Positions 43,307-52,140 of a DNA stretch of 64,000 nt are shown here, in pieces (positions within the stretch are counted from its first letter, which is position 1; the number at the start of each line of letters is the position of its first letter). The stretch is taken from the NCBI RefSeq assembly GCF_900142215.1, contig NZ_FRAC01000013.1:57187-121186 (forward strand), in the 5' to 3' direction. Both the position numbers and the translations under genes were made by a program. The notes beneath the pieces were generated by a model. The model saw nothing but the letters and a program-made list of their open reading frames with translations. It searched no databases and was not told the DNA's origin. Origin of the DNA: Anaerocolumna jejuensis DSM 15929. GTDB lineage: Bacteria > Bacillota > Clostridia > Lachnospirales > Lachnospiraceae.

Positions 43307-44224
43307 ATGGCGTTAGGCTTGATTTTACTCAGGCAGATTCTTATTATGTTTATATTGATGGCTGTTGGATTTTTTCTGTACAGGAATAAAAAGATCAGTA
43401 TCCAGGGAAACAGGGAGCTGGGGACGTTATTGCTGTATATTATCCTTCCTGCATCCATTATCAAATCCTTTATAACAGAGTTTACAAGGGAAAAGCTGGA
43501 CAGCCTCCTAATATCCCTGCTTATGGCTGCCCTGGCGCTGGCTGTAGCCATACTGGTCTCCAGGATTGCCTTTGGAAATAAATATAAGGTGGAGCATTTT
43601 GGTGCGGCCTTTTCCAATGCGGGCTTTATCGGTATTCCTCTTGTAAAGGCAGTAGTAGGGGAGGCGGGTATCTTTTACCTGGCGGCCTTTGTGGCGCTGT
43701 TAAATATCTTGCAATGGACCTACGGTGCGGCAGTTATGAGCGGCAGCAAAGAAGCCATATCTGTAAAAAAACTGGTTACCAATCCCATTGGGGCTGCATT
43801 AGGCATCGGCCTTGTGATCTTTATCCTTCCCATAAAGATGCCGGCTATTTTTACGGAAACCCTATCCATGGTGGCAGGCATGACAGCACCGGTAGCCATG
43901 ATAGTCCTTGGGGTTTACTTAGGCCAGATGGAAGGAAGGGAACTGTTTCAGGGAAAGGAGGCTTTTGCCTGCACCCTGCTCCGGCTGGTGGTAATTCCGC
44001 TGCTGACCTTTGGGGTACTAAGCCTGTTTCCGAAGGATTTCCTTGCTATCAAGCTGGCTGTTCTGACAGCGGCAGCGGCGCCCGTAGGCTCCAATGCAGC
44101 AATATTTGCCCAGCTAAATGGGCTGAAATACACCGATGCGGTGAAAAATGTAGCATTAAGCACCATATTCAGTATTGTAACCATGCCGATAATCTTAGGG
44201 ATTGGGGCTGTGGTCTGGAAATAG
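43307..44224 (+). CDS. AEC (auxin efflux carrier)-family transporter
   Basis: A 305-aa membrane protein with about ten hydrophobic segments. Family features are the N-terminal LILLRQILIMFILMAVGFFLYR, LLLYIILPASIIKSF, FGAAFSNAGFIGIPLVKAVVGEAGIF with the conserved N-x-G/P turn, and the C-terminal AAAPVGSNAAIFAQ. Bacterial members export or exchange organic acids such as malate. RBS AGGAGG is strong. It is likely controlled by the divergent LysR regulator and co-transcribed with the SGNH gene 20 nt downstream. Confidence 0.88.
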   Translation: MALGLILLRQILIMFILMAVGFFLYRNKKISIQGNRELGTLLLYIILPASIIKSFITEFTREKLDSLLISLLMAALALAVAILVSRIAFGNKYKVEHFGAAFSNAGFIGIPLVKAVVGEAGIFYLAAFVALLNILQWTYGAAVMSGSKEAISVKKLVTNPIGAALGIGLVIFILPIKMPAIFTETLSMVAGMTAPVAMIVLGVYLGQMEGRELFQGKEAFACTLLRLVVIPLLTFGVLSLFPKDFLAIKLAVLTAAAAPVGSNAAIFAQLNGLKYTDAVKNVALSTIFSIVTMPIILGIGAVVWK

Positions 44225-44244
44225 AGAAAAGGAGTGAAGGTATT

Positions 44245-44901
44245 ATGGTATTGACAGCAAAGCAGTTAAGTGATGAAAAAGCGGAAAAGATAAAGCATTA
44301 CAGTATTCTGAACCAGTATGTCAGGAAAGGGGAGGTTCTGTTTACCGGTTCTTCCCTGATGGAGCAGTTTCCTATTTACGAGTTCATACAGGATTTCGGT
44401 ATCAGGGAAAGGATTTATAACAGGGGAGTCAGCGGATTTACCTCTTCTGAGATGATACTGGCCCTGGATACCCTGATTTTCCAACTGGAGCCCAGGAAGA
44501 TAATTATTAATATCGGAACAAATGATTTAAGTGCACCGGGTTACAGTGTGGAGGAGCTGCTTCAGCGCTATGAGTATATTCTGGAGAAAATCCAGGAGCG
44601 CCTTCCAGGGACAAGGGTATATGTAATGGCTTACTATCCCAGTAACAGTGAATGTGATTTTGGCAATGAGGCAGCCAGGGAATGGGTTAAGCTCAGGTCC
44701 AATGAAAAGGTCGGTGAGGCAAATGAAGCCATAAAAAATATGGCGGACCGCCATCCTGTAAAATATATCGATGTGAACAGAAATTTATATGACGGGGACG
44801 GAAACCTTAAAAAGGAATACTCCATAGAGGGTGTCCATATGTATGCAAACGGGTACCGGGCAATTCTTGACGAATTGATGGAGTATGTCAGAGAGGATTA
44901 A
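44245..44901 (+). CDS. SGNH/GDSL-type esterase
   Basis: A 218-aa cytoplasmic hydrolase starting at ATG 44245 behind AAAGGAG. The catalytic blocks are GEVLFTGSSLMEQF (Ser), the oxyanion Gly in NRGVSGFTSSE, INIGTNDLS (Asn) and the C-terminal EGVHMYANGY (catalytic His). Such enzymes deacetylate sugars or cleave other esters. No signal peptide is seen, so it would act inside the cell, perhaps on acetylated oligosaccharides (inference). Confidence 0.88.
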   Translation: MVLTAKQLSDEKAEKIKHYSILNQYVRKGEVLFTGSSLMEQFPIYEFIQDFGIRERIYNRGVSGFTSSEMILALDTLIFQLEPRKIIINIGTNDLSAPGYSVEELLQRYEYILEKIQERLPGTRVYVMAYYPSNSECDFGNEAAREWVKLRSNEKVGEANEAIKNMADRHPVKYIDVNRNLYDGDGNLKKEYSIEGVHMYANGYRAILDELMEYVRED

Positions 44902-44979
44902 GGTGCTTAAAAAGGAGTCTGGCTCTTCCCTGACACAAGGAACCAAACGGTAAATGACAGGAATAGAAATTTGAATTTA

Positions 44980-45042
44980 AGCAGAAATGGAAATGTATGT
45001 TTGTATTTCATGAAACATAAATATCCTGTTTCTGCTTTTTTT
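44980..45042 (+). terminator. Terminator after the SGNH gene
   Basis: AGCAGAAA pairs with TTTCTGCT, with further imperfect pairing inside, and is followed by TTTTTTT. The remainder of 44902-45237 shows no gene. Confidence 0.65.
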
Positions 45043-45151
45043 GTGCGGAAAAATAAAATCTTGATACTTGAAATATAAATTTGCGAATCCTAAACCGGTG
45101 TTATTTTCACTCAAAGTACGATTTTGCCCATATTATTTTAGCAGTTTAACT

Positions 45152-45173
45152 TATACAATTGCCTTGTTGTATA
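45152..45173. promoter_or_regulatory. Inverted repeat upstream of the second importer, candidate operator
   Basis: TATACAA (45152-45158) and TTGTATA (45167-45173) are perfect 7-bp arms spaced by 8 bp, about 65 bp before the permease start. It does not match the AAACGTTT sites of the neighbouring LacI regulator, so an AraC-type protein is a better candidate. Confidence 0.35.
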
Positions 45174-45237
45174 CGACATCACAGTTTTCACAGAATTTGA
45201 AGCAAATATGAATATTAGTTAAAGGCGGGAATATCAC

Positions 45238-46740
45238 ATGAAAAGTAAAGAAAATCAAAGACCGGGACCTGGTCTGTCAGCGATATTTGAAAAAGAGTAC
45301 CTTGGTAAAAAGCTTGGACTGCTTGCCGGTATAGCGGCATCCGTGATTACATTGCTTTTATCGGTTCCTTTAGTTAAATGGATTTACATTATTGAACCGG
45401 CTTCCCTTTTTAAGACCATGGGCCTTGCAGATGATGTAATCAGTAAATTACAGTCCAGCTATTCTTTATTTAATCTGCTATCCTTTGTAAAGCTAACGAA
45501 GCAGGGGAACATAGGGCTGTTTACCATGATTTTGCTGATACTTTTTACAGCCTCCATTTACTTTAATGTTGTTCTTCTTATAAGAGTCCTGTTAAAAAAG
45601 AAGGAATCAAAAGGTAATCTGCATTTGTATTTTACAGCAAAAATAGCAATGGTATTCAATGGGGTACTTTCAGCGGCAGCTATCATTTATATGCCCTTTG
45701 CCAATAAGAAAATCGGCACAGATGCTATTTTTGTCTCTCCGGTCATTTATATAATCCTAATCATATCCATAGCAGCTTATGGTGCGGTCAAGAGCATTGA
45801 GAAGGCAGAGAGGGAGCTTCACCGGGAGCACGGTTTCCTATATGAACTAAAAAAGAACTGGGTTCTTTTCGCAATGCTGGTTCCTGCCGCAGTTTATCTG
45901 TTAATAAACAATTACCTGCCAATGGTGGGTGTGTATTATGCCTTTACCTCCTTTAATTTCCGGGACGGATTATGGGCAAGCCCTTATGTAGGCCTTAAGA
46001 ATTTTGAATACTTATTAAAAGCAGATTTATTTAAACTGACAAAGAATACGATACTTTACAATTTTGTATTTATTGCACTGGGTAATGTCTTGCAGATTGT
46101 ATTCGCAATCTTTGTCAGTCAGGTAGGGGTGAAGTGGTTCAAGAAAACATCACAGACATTAATGTTTATGCCATACTTCGTATCCTTCGTTATCCTTAAG
46201 GTTTTAGTTTATAACTTATTCGAATATGATTCCGGTGTCGTGAACACCATGGTGGTTGCCATGGGAGGACAGAAAATAGATTTTTATAACGCTCCTCATT
46301 ACTGGCCCTTCCTGATAACCATATTCTATATCTGGAAAAACCTTGGTTACGGCATGGTTGTATATCTGGCAACCATAATCGGTATCAGTGACGAATATTA
46401 TGATGCGGCAAAGGTTGACGGTGCCAGCATTGTCCAGCAGATACGATATATCACTCTGCCATTGATTAAACCTACCTTTATCATCCTGTTCCTGTTCTCG
46501 TTAGGAAGCATTATGAAAGGACAGTTCGAACTGTTCTACCAGATGGTTGGAACAAACGGCGTATTATACAATGCAACGGATATCTTTGATACCTATGTAT
46601 ACCGTATTACTACGACCCAGCCCTTAAGCATCGGCATCGGTACGGCAGCGGGCCTTTATCAGTCCTTATTCGGATTTATCTTAATTATGGTAACGAATTT
46701 CATCGTTAAGAAAAAGAATCCGGATTATGCATTATTTTAA
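45238..46740 (+). CDS. ABC sugar permease, LplB type, with extra N-terminal membrane domain
   Basis: A 500-aa permease. Residues about 200-500 are a complete LplB/YteP-type permease (LKKNWVLFAMLVPAAVYLLINNYLPMVGVYYAF; EAA-like loop DAAKVDGASIVQQIRYITLPLIKPT). The first 200 residues are an extension with about four additional hydrophobic segments near 28-48, 95-120, 130-152 and 160-182; normal members are about 300 aa. It starts the importer set with the permease at 46756 and the lipoprotein at 47704. The ligand is probably a plant-cell-wall oligosaccharide, judged from GH30, GH31 and GH127 genes nearby. Confidence 0.85.
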   Translation: MKSKENQRPGPGLSAIFEKEYLGKKLGLLAGIAASVITLLLSVPLVKWIYIIEPASLFKTMGLADDVISKLQSSYSLFNLLSFVKLTKQGNIGLFTMILLILFTASIYFNVVLLIRVLLKKKESKGNLHLYFTAKIAMVFNGVLSAAAIIYMPFANKKIGTDAIFVSPVIYIILIISIAAYGAVKSIEKAERELHREHGFLYELKKNWVLFAMLVPAAVYLLINNYLPMVGVYYAFTSFNFRDGLWASPYVGLKNFEYLLKADLFKLTKNTILYNFVFIALGNVLQIVFAIFVSQVGVKWFKKTSQTLMFMPYFVSFVILKVLVYNLFEYDSGVVNTMVVAMGGQKIDFYNAPHYWPFLITIFYIWKNLGYGMVVYLATIIGISDEYYDAAKVDGASIVQQIRYITLPLIKPTFIILFLFSLGSIMKGQFELFYQMVGTNGVLYNATDIFDTYVYRITTTQPLSIGIGTAAGLYQSLFGFILIMVTNFIVKKKNPDYALF

Positions 46741-46755
46741 AGGAGAGTGAATGGA

Positions 46756-47646
46756 ATGAAGATAAAGCAATCAGGCTCAACAATCGTTTTTAAAGCTGTT
46801 ATATATGTCTTACTGACTATTATGGCAATCGTTTGTGTATTTCCCTTTCTTATCATTGTATCCGGTTCCTTTACGGATAATTATACCATCCTAACCCAGG
46901 GCTATGGTATTTTACCTAAAAACTTCACAGTGTCTGCCTACAAGACAATTTTTAAAGCACCTCAGGATATTCTGCAGGCGTATAAAATGAACTTTTATTA
47001 CACCATAGTCGGAACGGGCATTGGCCTTTTCATCATAACAATGACAGCTTATGTTATATCCAGACCGGAGTTTAAGTACCGTAACAATGTATCCTTTATC
47101 ATTTATTTTACCAGCATTTTCGGAGGCGGTATGATTCCCTGGTACCTGATGTACACCAGCGTGCTTGGGTTAAAGGGCTCAACCTTTGCCATCTGGTTTC
47201 CCGCTTTAATGAGTCCCTTCCTGGTAATCTTAATGAGAACCTTTATTAAAGAATCTGTTCCGGATGCAATTGCCGAATCGGCAAAAATAGATGGTGCCGG
47301 CCATGTGACAATCTTTCTTAAAATTGTAATGCCGGTGCTTGGGCCGGGACTTGCGACCATTGGACTGTTCCTTGCAATTGGTTACTGGAACGACTGGTAC
47401 CGTTCCTCTATGTTCAGTACCAGCAGTAAAACATGGGAATTGCAGTTCTATCTGTATGACTTGCTGAATACGACCCAGGCATTAAAGCAAATGGCTCAGA
47501 ATACCAGTGTTTCAACGGCAGACCTGCCTACGGAATCTATCAAGCTTGCCATGGCAGTGGTAGCCACAGGTCCCGTACTTTTATTCTATCCCTTTGTGCA
47601 GAAGTATTTCGTATCCGGTATTACAGTAGGTGCTGTAAAAGGGTGA
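46756..47646 (+). CDS. ABC sugar permease, LplC/YtcP type
   Basis: A 296-aa permease with six membrane segments; the start is ATG 46756, since a GTG at 46747 is too close to the AAGGAG. The EAA-type loop is ESAKIDGAGHVTIFLKIVMPVLGPG and the C-terminus is the family-typical FVQKYFVSGITVGAVKG. Gap of 15 nt after the LplB-type gene. Confidence 0.9.
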   Translation: MKIKQSGSTIVFKAVIYVLLTIMAIVCVFPFLIIVSGSFTDNYTILTQGYGILPKNFTVSAYKTIFKAPQDILQAYKMNFYYTIVGTGIGLFIITMTAYVISRPEFKYRNNVSFIIYFTSIFGGGMIPWYLMYTSVLGLKGSTFAIWFPALMSPFLVILMRTFIKESVPDAIAESAKIDGAGHVTIFLKIVMPVLGPGLATIGLFLAIGYWNDWYRSSMFSTSSKTWELQFYLYDLLNTTQALKQMAQNTSVSTADLPTESIKLAMAVVATGPVLLFYPFVQKYFVSGITVGAVKG

Positions 47647-47703
47647 TATTAGAACGCCTAAGGCGGTTTAATATAAATAAACAATATTTTTAGGAGGATG
47701 AAT

Positions 47704-49311
47704 ATGAAAAAAATGAAGAAGCTTTGCAGTTTACTTCTCGCTGCTTCCCTAGTGTTTTCCATGGCAGCTTGCAGTAAAAACGAGAAGGTATCCGGAAACA
47801 ATACCGGAAATGCAGCAGCTCCCACAAAGACTGCGGAAGAGAAAGCAGACCCCGCAGCAACGGCCCCTGATACTTCCAAGAAAGCAGACTTGGTATTTTA
47901 CGTCATGGGCGATGCTCCCAAGGATGAGCAGGTAGTGGAAGACGCTATTAACAAGATTTTATTGGAGAAAGCCAATGCAACAATCGACTTCCAGTTCTCC
48001 ACCTGGACTGACTGGAGCCAGAAATATAACTTAGAACTTACCTCCGGTACAGCGGACATTATTTATACTGCAAACTGGATAAACTATGCAACCTTAGCAA
48101 ACTCCGGTGCCTTTGCTGACCTTACCGACATTCTTGCAGCCGATGCCCCCAATATTTCAAAATCCATGGATCCCAGCTTACTGGATCAGTGCAAGATTGG
48201 CGGAAGACTCTATTCTATTCCCAATACCTGGCCTGAATACACAGTAAACGGTATCTCCTACCGAGAAGATTTAAGAACAAAATACAATCTTCCCGTTCCG
48301 AACTCCATTGATAATTTGGAAAAATACCTTCTTGGAATCAAGCAAAATGATCCGAAGCAGGGCTTATTATCTGTAACAACAGGTGAAAGCACAGGCTTAC
48401 AGGTCGCCTTTGATGCGGTAAACATCCTTAACTTTAAGTATCCCTGGGTTACCAACAACGGTCTGCCTTATGGCCTTGCAGCTAATTACGATACTCCTTC
48501 GGAAGTTTATGATTACTGGAATTCCGAGGATTTTGTAACGGATATGAAACTTATGAAGAAGTTTGCCGATGAAGGCTTCTGGTCAAGAAGTGCACTGTCT
48601 GATACAAACGATTCCGAAGCATATAACAACGGCCTTTGTGCGGCAGTTGTTGCAGGACAGAATCCCAACAAGAACATCACAGCTATCACGACCTATAAAG
48701 AAAAGCATCCTGAATGGAAATCCGAATACATTGCCTACGGGGAAACTTCAGGTGTTATCTTTCCCGCACATGCAACACAGAATGCAACCTCTATCTTAGC
48801 AAGCTCCAAGAATAAGGACAGAGCTTTAATGGTACTTGATCTACTGCTGTATGATAAGGAATTGAACAGCCTGGTCGAGTACGGTATCAAGGGTACTCAC
48901 TATGATATAGATGAGAAGGGCAATTACAAGAACCTTTCCGAAAACTTTAAGTATGAAAACTTTAATACATGGGATCTAAGAAACGGAGAATACAAGCTTC
49001 CTCAGGAAAGCGATGCCATTTTAAATCAGATGTTCACAAAATACAGTGAGATTGCTGCCAAGACTAAATTCCCCAATGTAAATATTTATGGTGGTTTTGC
49101 AGAAGATTACAGTGCATATGAAGTGGAAAGAAGTGCCGTATCGGATGTTATGAGACAGTATCTGGCTCCTCTTCAGGCCGGCCTTGTAACTGATGTTGAT
49201 AAAGCGGTAAAGGAATTCAGAGATAAAGTAAAAGAAGCAGGCCTTGAAACCTGCCAGGAACAGTTTAAGACACAGTGGGCTGCTTACTGTGATGAGCATG
49301 AATACAAATAG
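47704..49311 (+). CDS. ABC substrate-binding lipoprotein (LplA type)
   Basis: A 535-aa lipoprotein. ATG 47704 is preferred over the ATG at 47698, which overlaps the TAGGAGG RBS. The lipobox MAAC gives Cys23. An Ala/Thr-rich linker precedes the mature fold starting DLVFYVMGDAPKDEQVVEDAIN, typical of long LplA/YtcQ-type oligosaccharide-binding proteins. It is the third gene of the importer set and is closed by a strong terminator. Confidence 0.87.
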   Translation: MKKMKKLCSLLLAASLVFSMAACSKNEKVSGNNTGNAAAPTKTAEEKADPAATAPDTSKKADLVFYVMGDAPKDEQVVEDAINKILLEKANATIDFQFSTWTDWSQKYNLELTSGTADIIYTANWINYATLANSGAFADLTDILAADAPNISKSMDPSLLDQCKIGGRLYSIPNTWPEYTVNGISYREDLRTKYNLPVPNSIDNLEKYLLGIKQNDPKQGLLSVTTGESTGLQVAFDAVNILNFKYPWVTNNGLPYGLAANYDTPSEVYDYWNSEDFVTDMKLMKKFADEGFWSRSALSDTNDSEAYNNGLCAAVVAGQNPNKNITAITTYKEKHPEWKSEYIAYGETSGVIFPAHATQNATSILASSKNKDRALMVLDLLLYDKELNSLVEYGIKGTHYDIDEKGNYKNLSENFKYENFNTWDLRNGEYKLPQESDAILNQMFTKYSEIAAKTKFPNVNIYGGFAEDYSAYEVERSAVSDVMRQYLAPLQAGLVTDVDKAVKEFRDKVKEAGLETCQEQFKTQWAAYCDEHEYK

Positions 49312-49329
49312 GATCAAATGTTAGTGCGG

Positions 49330-49384
49330 GCAAACTGCCGGGAAAGTATAGAGTTCTTTCCCGGCAGTTTGCTTATTTTATTTT
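49330..49384 (+). terminator. Strong terminator of the second importer operon
   Basis: A perfect 17-bp stem (49330-49346 with 49356-49372, loop 9 nt) is followed by TTATTTTATTTT. Confidence 0.9.
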
Positions 49385-49445
49385 GGGTATTTTAGAAACC
49401 GCTCATAATGCCGATAATAAGAATAAACATGACGGAGGGCTTTTT

Positions 49446-50045
49446 ATGGACGGTATTTTGAGAAACGAAGTAATATCCAATATAATAAACAGAAGAAGTG
49501 TAAGAAAATATAAGACGGAACAGATAAAGGAAGAGGAGCTTGATTTGATTCTAATGGCAGGGCAGCATGCTCCAAGCGGAGGAAACAATCAGACCACCCA
49601 CCTTCTGGTGATTCAAAATCAAGAAATACTGAAGGAGCTGAGAGCCCTTGTGGAAAAGGAATTTGCTCAAATGGAAGTTTATGAGGGAATGTATAAGAGC
49701 CTTAAAGGTTCCATACTAGCCTCCAGAAAGGGCGGCTACGATTTCTGCTATGGAGCCCCTGCTTTAATCGTAACGGCAAATAAAAAAGGCTATGGCAATG
49801 CCCTTCCCGACTGTGCCTGTGTATTGGAAAACATGATGCTGGCGGCGGAGTCTCTTGATATCGGCTCCTGCTGGATTAACCAGCTGCGCTGGCTGGATGA
49901 GAACCAGGCAATACACACCTATCTGGAAAAGCTTGGACTGGCAGGGGATGAAACTGTCTGCGGAGGACTTAGCATTGGGTATAAGGCGGATAAAGTGAAA
50001 GAACCTTTGAAAAGAACGGGGAATCCTGTTACTTATATCAGGTAA
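49446..50045 (+). CDS. Nitroreductase-family FMN enzyme
   Basis: A 199-aa protein starting at ATG 49446 behind GGAGGG. The nitroreductase fold is shown by IINRRSVRKYKTEQIKEEELDLILMAGQHAPSGGNNQ (FMN-phosphate arginines), then CACVLENMMLAAESLDIGSCWINQL and the C-terminal GGLSIGYKAD. It reduces nitro compounds, quinones or flavins with NAD(P)H; the true substrate is unknown. It follows the importer terminator, so it is probably transcribed separately. Confidence 0.88.
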   Translation: MDGILRNEVISNIINRRSVRKYKTEQIKEEELDLILMAGQHAPSGGNNQTTHLLVIQNQEILKELRALVEKEFAQMEVYEGMYKSLKGSILASRKGGYDFCYGAPALIVTANKKGYGNALPDCACVLENMMLAAESLDIGSCWINQLRWLDENQAIHTYLEKLGLAGDETVCGGLSIGYKADKVKEPLKRTGNPVTYIR

Positions 50046-50127
50046 AAGAGCTTGTCTGTAAAATGTGGCGGACAGTTGGCCGGGTGATACAGGGTAATAA
50101 GTAAACGGTCCTTTACGGATTAGAAAC

Positions 50128-50170
50128 AGCGGCTTGGGATACATGGAAAACCACCTGTCCCCAAGCCGCT
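50128..50170. terminator. Bidirectional hairpin between nitroreductase and cupin genes
   Basis: AGCGGCTTGGG (50128-50138) pairs perfectly with CCCAAGCCGCT (50160-50170). It lies between two converging genes; the flanking T-rich stretch is weak. Confidence 0.6.
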
Positions 50171-50253
50171 AAATAATTTAAACAGCCTATCAATCTTGCA
50201 AATAGTAATAGAAATTGTTTTGCTACACAATAAAAGTAGTGGTAGAAATGCAA

Positions 50254-50598
50254 TTAGTCCTCATATAAATTTCCGCTATTTTCTTTGTTTAAAGTTCCGG
50301 ACAATTCAATCATTAAAAACTTTGTCAATTCATTTACTACGGGCCGATGCCTTACACCCTTGGGAACAATAATAAATTCACCGGAATTAACTTTTGTTTT
50401 TTCTTCCTCTGTCTCTAGATAGAAGCTGCCTTCCACTACATAGAAGAGTTCGTCGGAGTTCTCATGAACATGAAAGTCCAAGGTACGGTTCTCAACCTGA
50501 ACCATACTTAAAATATTCCCATTTAAAAATCCAACTTTTTTATAAGTGTACAACTCAGCTATTTTATTGACTTCTTCTAACAGATTAATGACTTCCAT
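50254..50598 (-). CDS. Small cupin-domain protein
   Basis: A 114-aa single-domain cupin. Motif 1 is DFHVHENSDELFYVVEGSFYLE, with His, His, Glu as metal ligands, and motif 2 is GEFIIVPKGVRHRPV. Such proteins bind metal and small ligands such as sugars. The start at 50598 follows GGAGGC on the minus strand. An AAACGTTT site lies about 94 bp upstream, so it may belong to the LacI regulon of this locus. Confidence 0.82.
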   Translation of the reverse strand: MEVINLLEEVNKIAELYTYKKVGFLNGNILSMVQVENRTLDFHVHENSDELFYVVEGSFYLETEEEKTKVNSGEFIIVPKGVRHRPVVNELTKFLMIELSGTLNKENSGNLYED

Positions 50599-50691
50599 AC
50601 TCCATGCCTCCGTAATCTTTTAAATTTTTGTATTTTAATAATATCACGAAAGATTTCCAGCGTATACAAATGAATATAAGAAAGATAAATA

Positions 50692-50701
50692 AAAACGTTT
50701 A
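50692..50701. promoter_or_regulatory. LacI-type operator AAAACGTTTA upstream of the cupin gene
   Basis: The AAACGTTT core is the same as that in the lacI promoter (50995) and before the AraC sensor (52051). The surrounding region 50599-51026 otherwise contains only A/T-rich DNA and the lacI promoter. Confidence 0.5.
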
Positions 50702-50961
50702 TAATGTTTTGTAAAGGATATTATATATTTTCTGTTATAAATGCTATCTCAAAAGCTATTTTGCTATAAAACAAGAAAGAATCTGCCTTGATTCGCAATA
50801 ATACATTGCCGATACAAGAAAACTACCAATAAAACAAATATTTTTGCTTATTCCTCAAAGCAATAATACAGTAGAATCAGTAAGAAAAATGGTGAAATAA
50901 TGGTGAAATAATACAAAAATAATTGATTGTTTGTTGAATATATATTTATTATACAAAATAC

Positions 50962-51004
50962 TTGTGACATTATTGTACATATGTTATAATAATAAAAACG
51001 TTTT
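50962..51004 (+). promoter_or_regulatory. Promoter and autoregulatory operator of the second lacI gene
   Basis: TTGTGA (50962-50967), a 17-bp spacer and consensus TATAAT (50985-50990) are followed by AAAACGTTTT (50995-51004), a perfect palindrome with the central CG typical of LacI-family sites. It lies over the transcription start, so bound repressor would block initiation. Confidence 0.7.
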
Positions 51005-51026
51005 AAGAAAAGTGTGGTGTATATTA

Positions 51027-52031
51027 GTGAAAAAAGCAACTATCAAGGATGTGGCCAAAGAGGCAGGTGTTTCTATTTCTACCGTATCCAATGCATTGAA
51101 CAATTCCCCTCTTGTTAACGAAGATACCAAGAACCGAATCATTCAAGTCGCTGAAGCTATTAAATATGTCCCCAATATGAACGGAAAGATGCTAAAGGCA
51201 AGAAAGAGCATGACAGTTGGCTTTTTCTCCTCCAGTGTAAGCGGACACTATTTTTATATTTTGGTGGATTCCATGTTTAAGGAATTAAGAAGGAGGGGCT
51301 TTGGTCTGAATGTTGTTATCAGCAGGGATAAGAGAGTCCTCCTGAGCAATATCTTAAGTAAGAACTTTGACGGAATCATAATTTTTGACAATGAGCGTGT
51401 GGGAGAGCATGAAGTTGAGCTGATCCTGCAAAACCAGATAAAAACAGTGTTTTTGGACCGGGATATGCATGAAACGGATATCTCAAGTGTATTGTTCGAT
51501 TCTTTCAAATCAGGCTACGACCTGACAAAATATCTTATTCACCTGGGGCATAAGCGTATCTACTTTATAGAAGGAGACGAATATACCTACGATAACCTGG
51601 AACGAAAGAGGGGCTATGTAGCAGCTCTTAAGGAGATTGGAGCAGAGGTGAAGGAAGAGTATTTTTTCAAAGGGATGTTTGAAGAAAGCTATGCCTACAA
51701 TGATGTTATTTCAAGATTCCGGCTGGGCAATTTCCCTATTCCGGACGCTATTGTTGCAGCGAATGACTACAGCACTATCGGCTGTATTAAAGCCTTCAGC
51801 AGATTAGGGTACCGGGTGCCCGAGGATATCAGTGTAGTGGGCTTTGATGATATCGAAGTAGCCAGGTATTTCACGCCGGCCCTTACTACTGTGCGAAATC
51901 CTATCGCAAGGCAGGGAATACGGGCGGTTGAGCTCTTAATGGATATGATTAACGAGGATGCAAAAGGGAGCTCGGAACATTTGGCAGGGGAGATTATTTA
52001 CAGGGATTCCGCCAAGGCAAAGATAGTATAA
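51027..52031 (+). CDS. LacI-family transcriptional regulator of the arabinan/xyloside locus
   Basis: A 334-aa regulator. The likely start is GTG 51027 (VKKATIKDVAKEAGVSISTVSNALNNSPLV), directly at the HTH as in other family members; the RBS is weak. After the hinge (KYVPNMNGKMLKARKS) a sugar-binding domain extends to the end, with the signature VPEDISVVGFDDIEVARYFTPALTTV. It sits between the importer and the AraC sensor. AAACGTTT palindromes in its own promoter and at 50692, 52051 and 54536 suggest a local regulon. Confidence 0.9.
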   Translation: MKKATIKDVAKEAGVSISTVSNALNNSPLVNEDTKNRIIQVAEAIKYVPNMNGKMLKARKSMTVGFFSSSVSGHYFYILVDSMFKELRRRGFGLNVVISRDKRVLLSNILSKNFDGIIIFDNERVGEHEVELILQNQIKTVFLDRDMHETDISSVLFDSFKSGYDLTKYLIHLGHKRIYFIEGDEYTYDNLERKRGYVAALKEIGAEVKEEYFFKGMFEESYAYNDVISRFRLGNFPIPDAIVAANDYSTIGCIKAFSRLGYRVPEDISVVGFDDIEVARYFTPALTTVRNPIARQGIRAVELLMDMINEDAKGSSEHLAGEIIYRDSAKAKIV

Positions 52032-52034
52032 ATA

Positions 52035-52079
52035 AAAACACGTCATTAATAGAAACGTTTCTATAAAATGGCGTGTTTT
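52035..52079 (+). terminator. Dyad after lacI that contains an AGAAACGTTTCT operator at its centre
   Basis: AAAACACG (52035-52042) pairs with CGTGTTTT (52072-52079) and the inside pairs partially. The centre is the perfect 12-bp palindrome 52051-52062, identical in core to the other LacI sites. It may both end the lacI transcript and act as operator for the AraC sensor gene. Confidence 0.6.
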
Positions 52080-52140
52080 AACTGCTGCAGTTAGAAGGGC
52101 ATATACGCATATGCATGCCTTATCAGGAAGGGAGGATATG

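Noticed and set aside
43714..44244. N-terminal extension of the SGNH gene into the AEC gene
   Set aside because: This part is out of frame with the transporter and has no family resemblance; ATG 44245 has a good RBS.
44902..45237. Sugar-responsive riboswitch before the second importer
   Set aside because: Only a terminator and a 7-bp inverted repeat are visible; no conserved aptamer features are seen.
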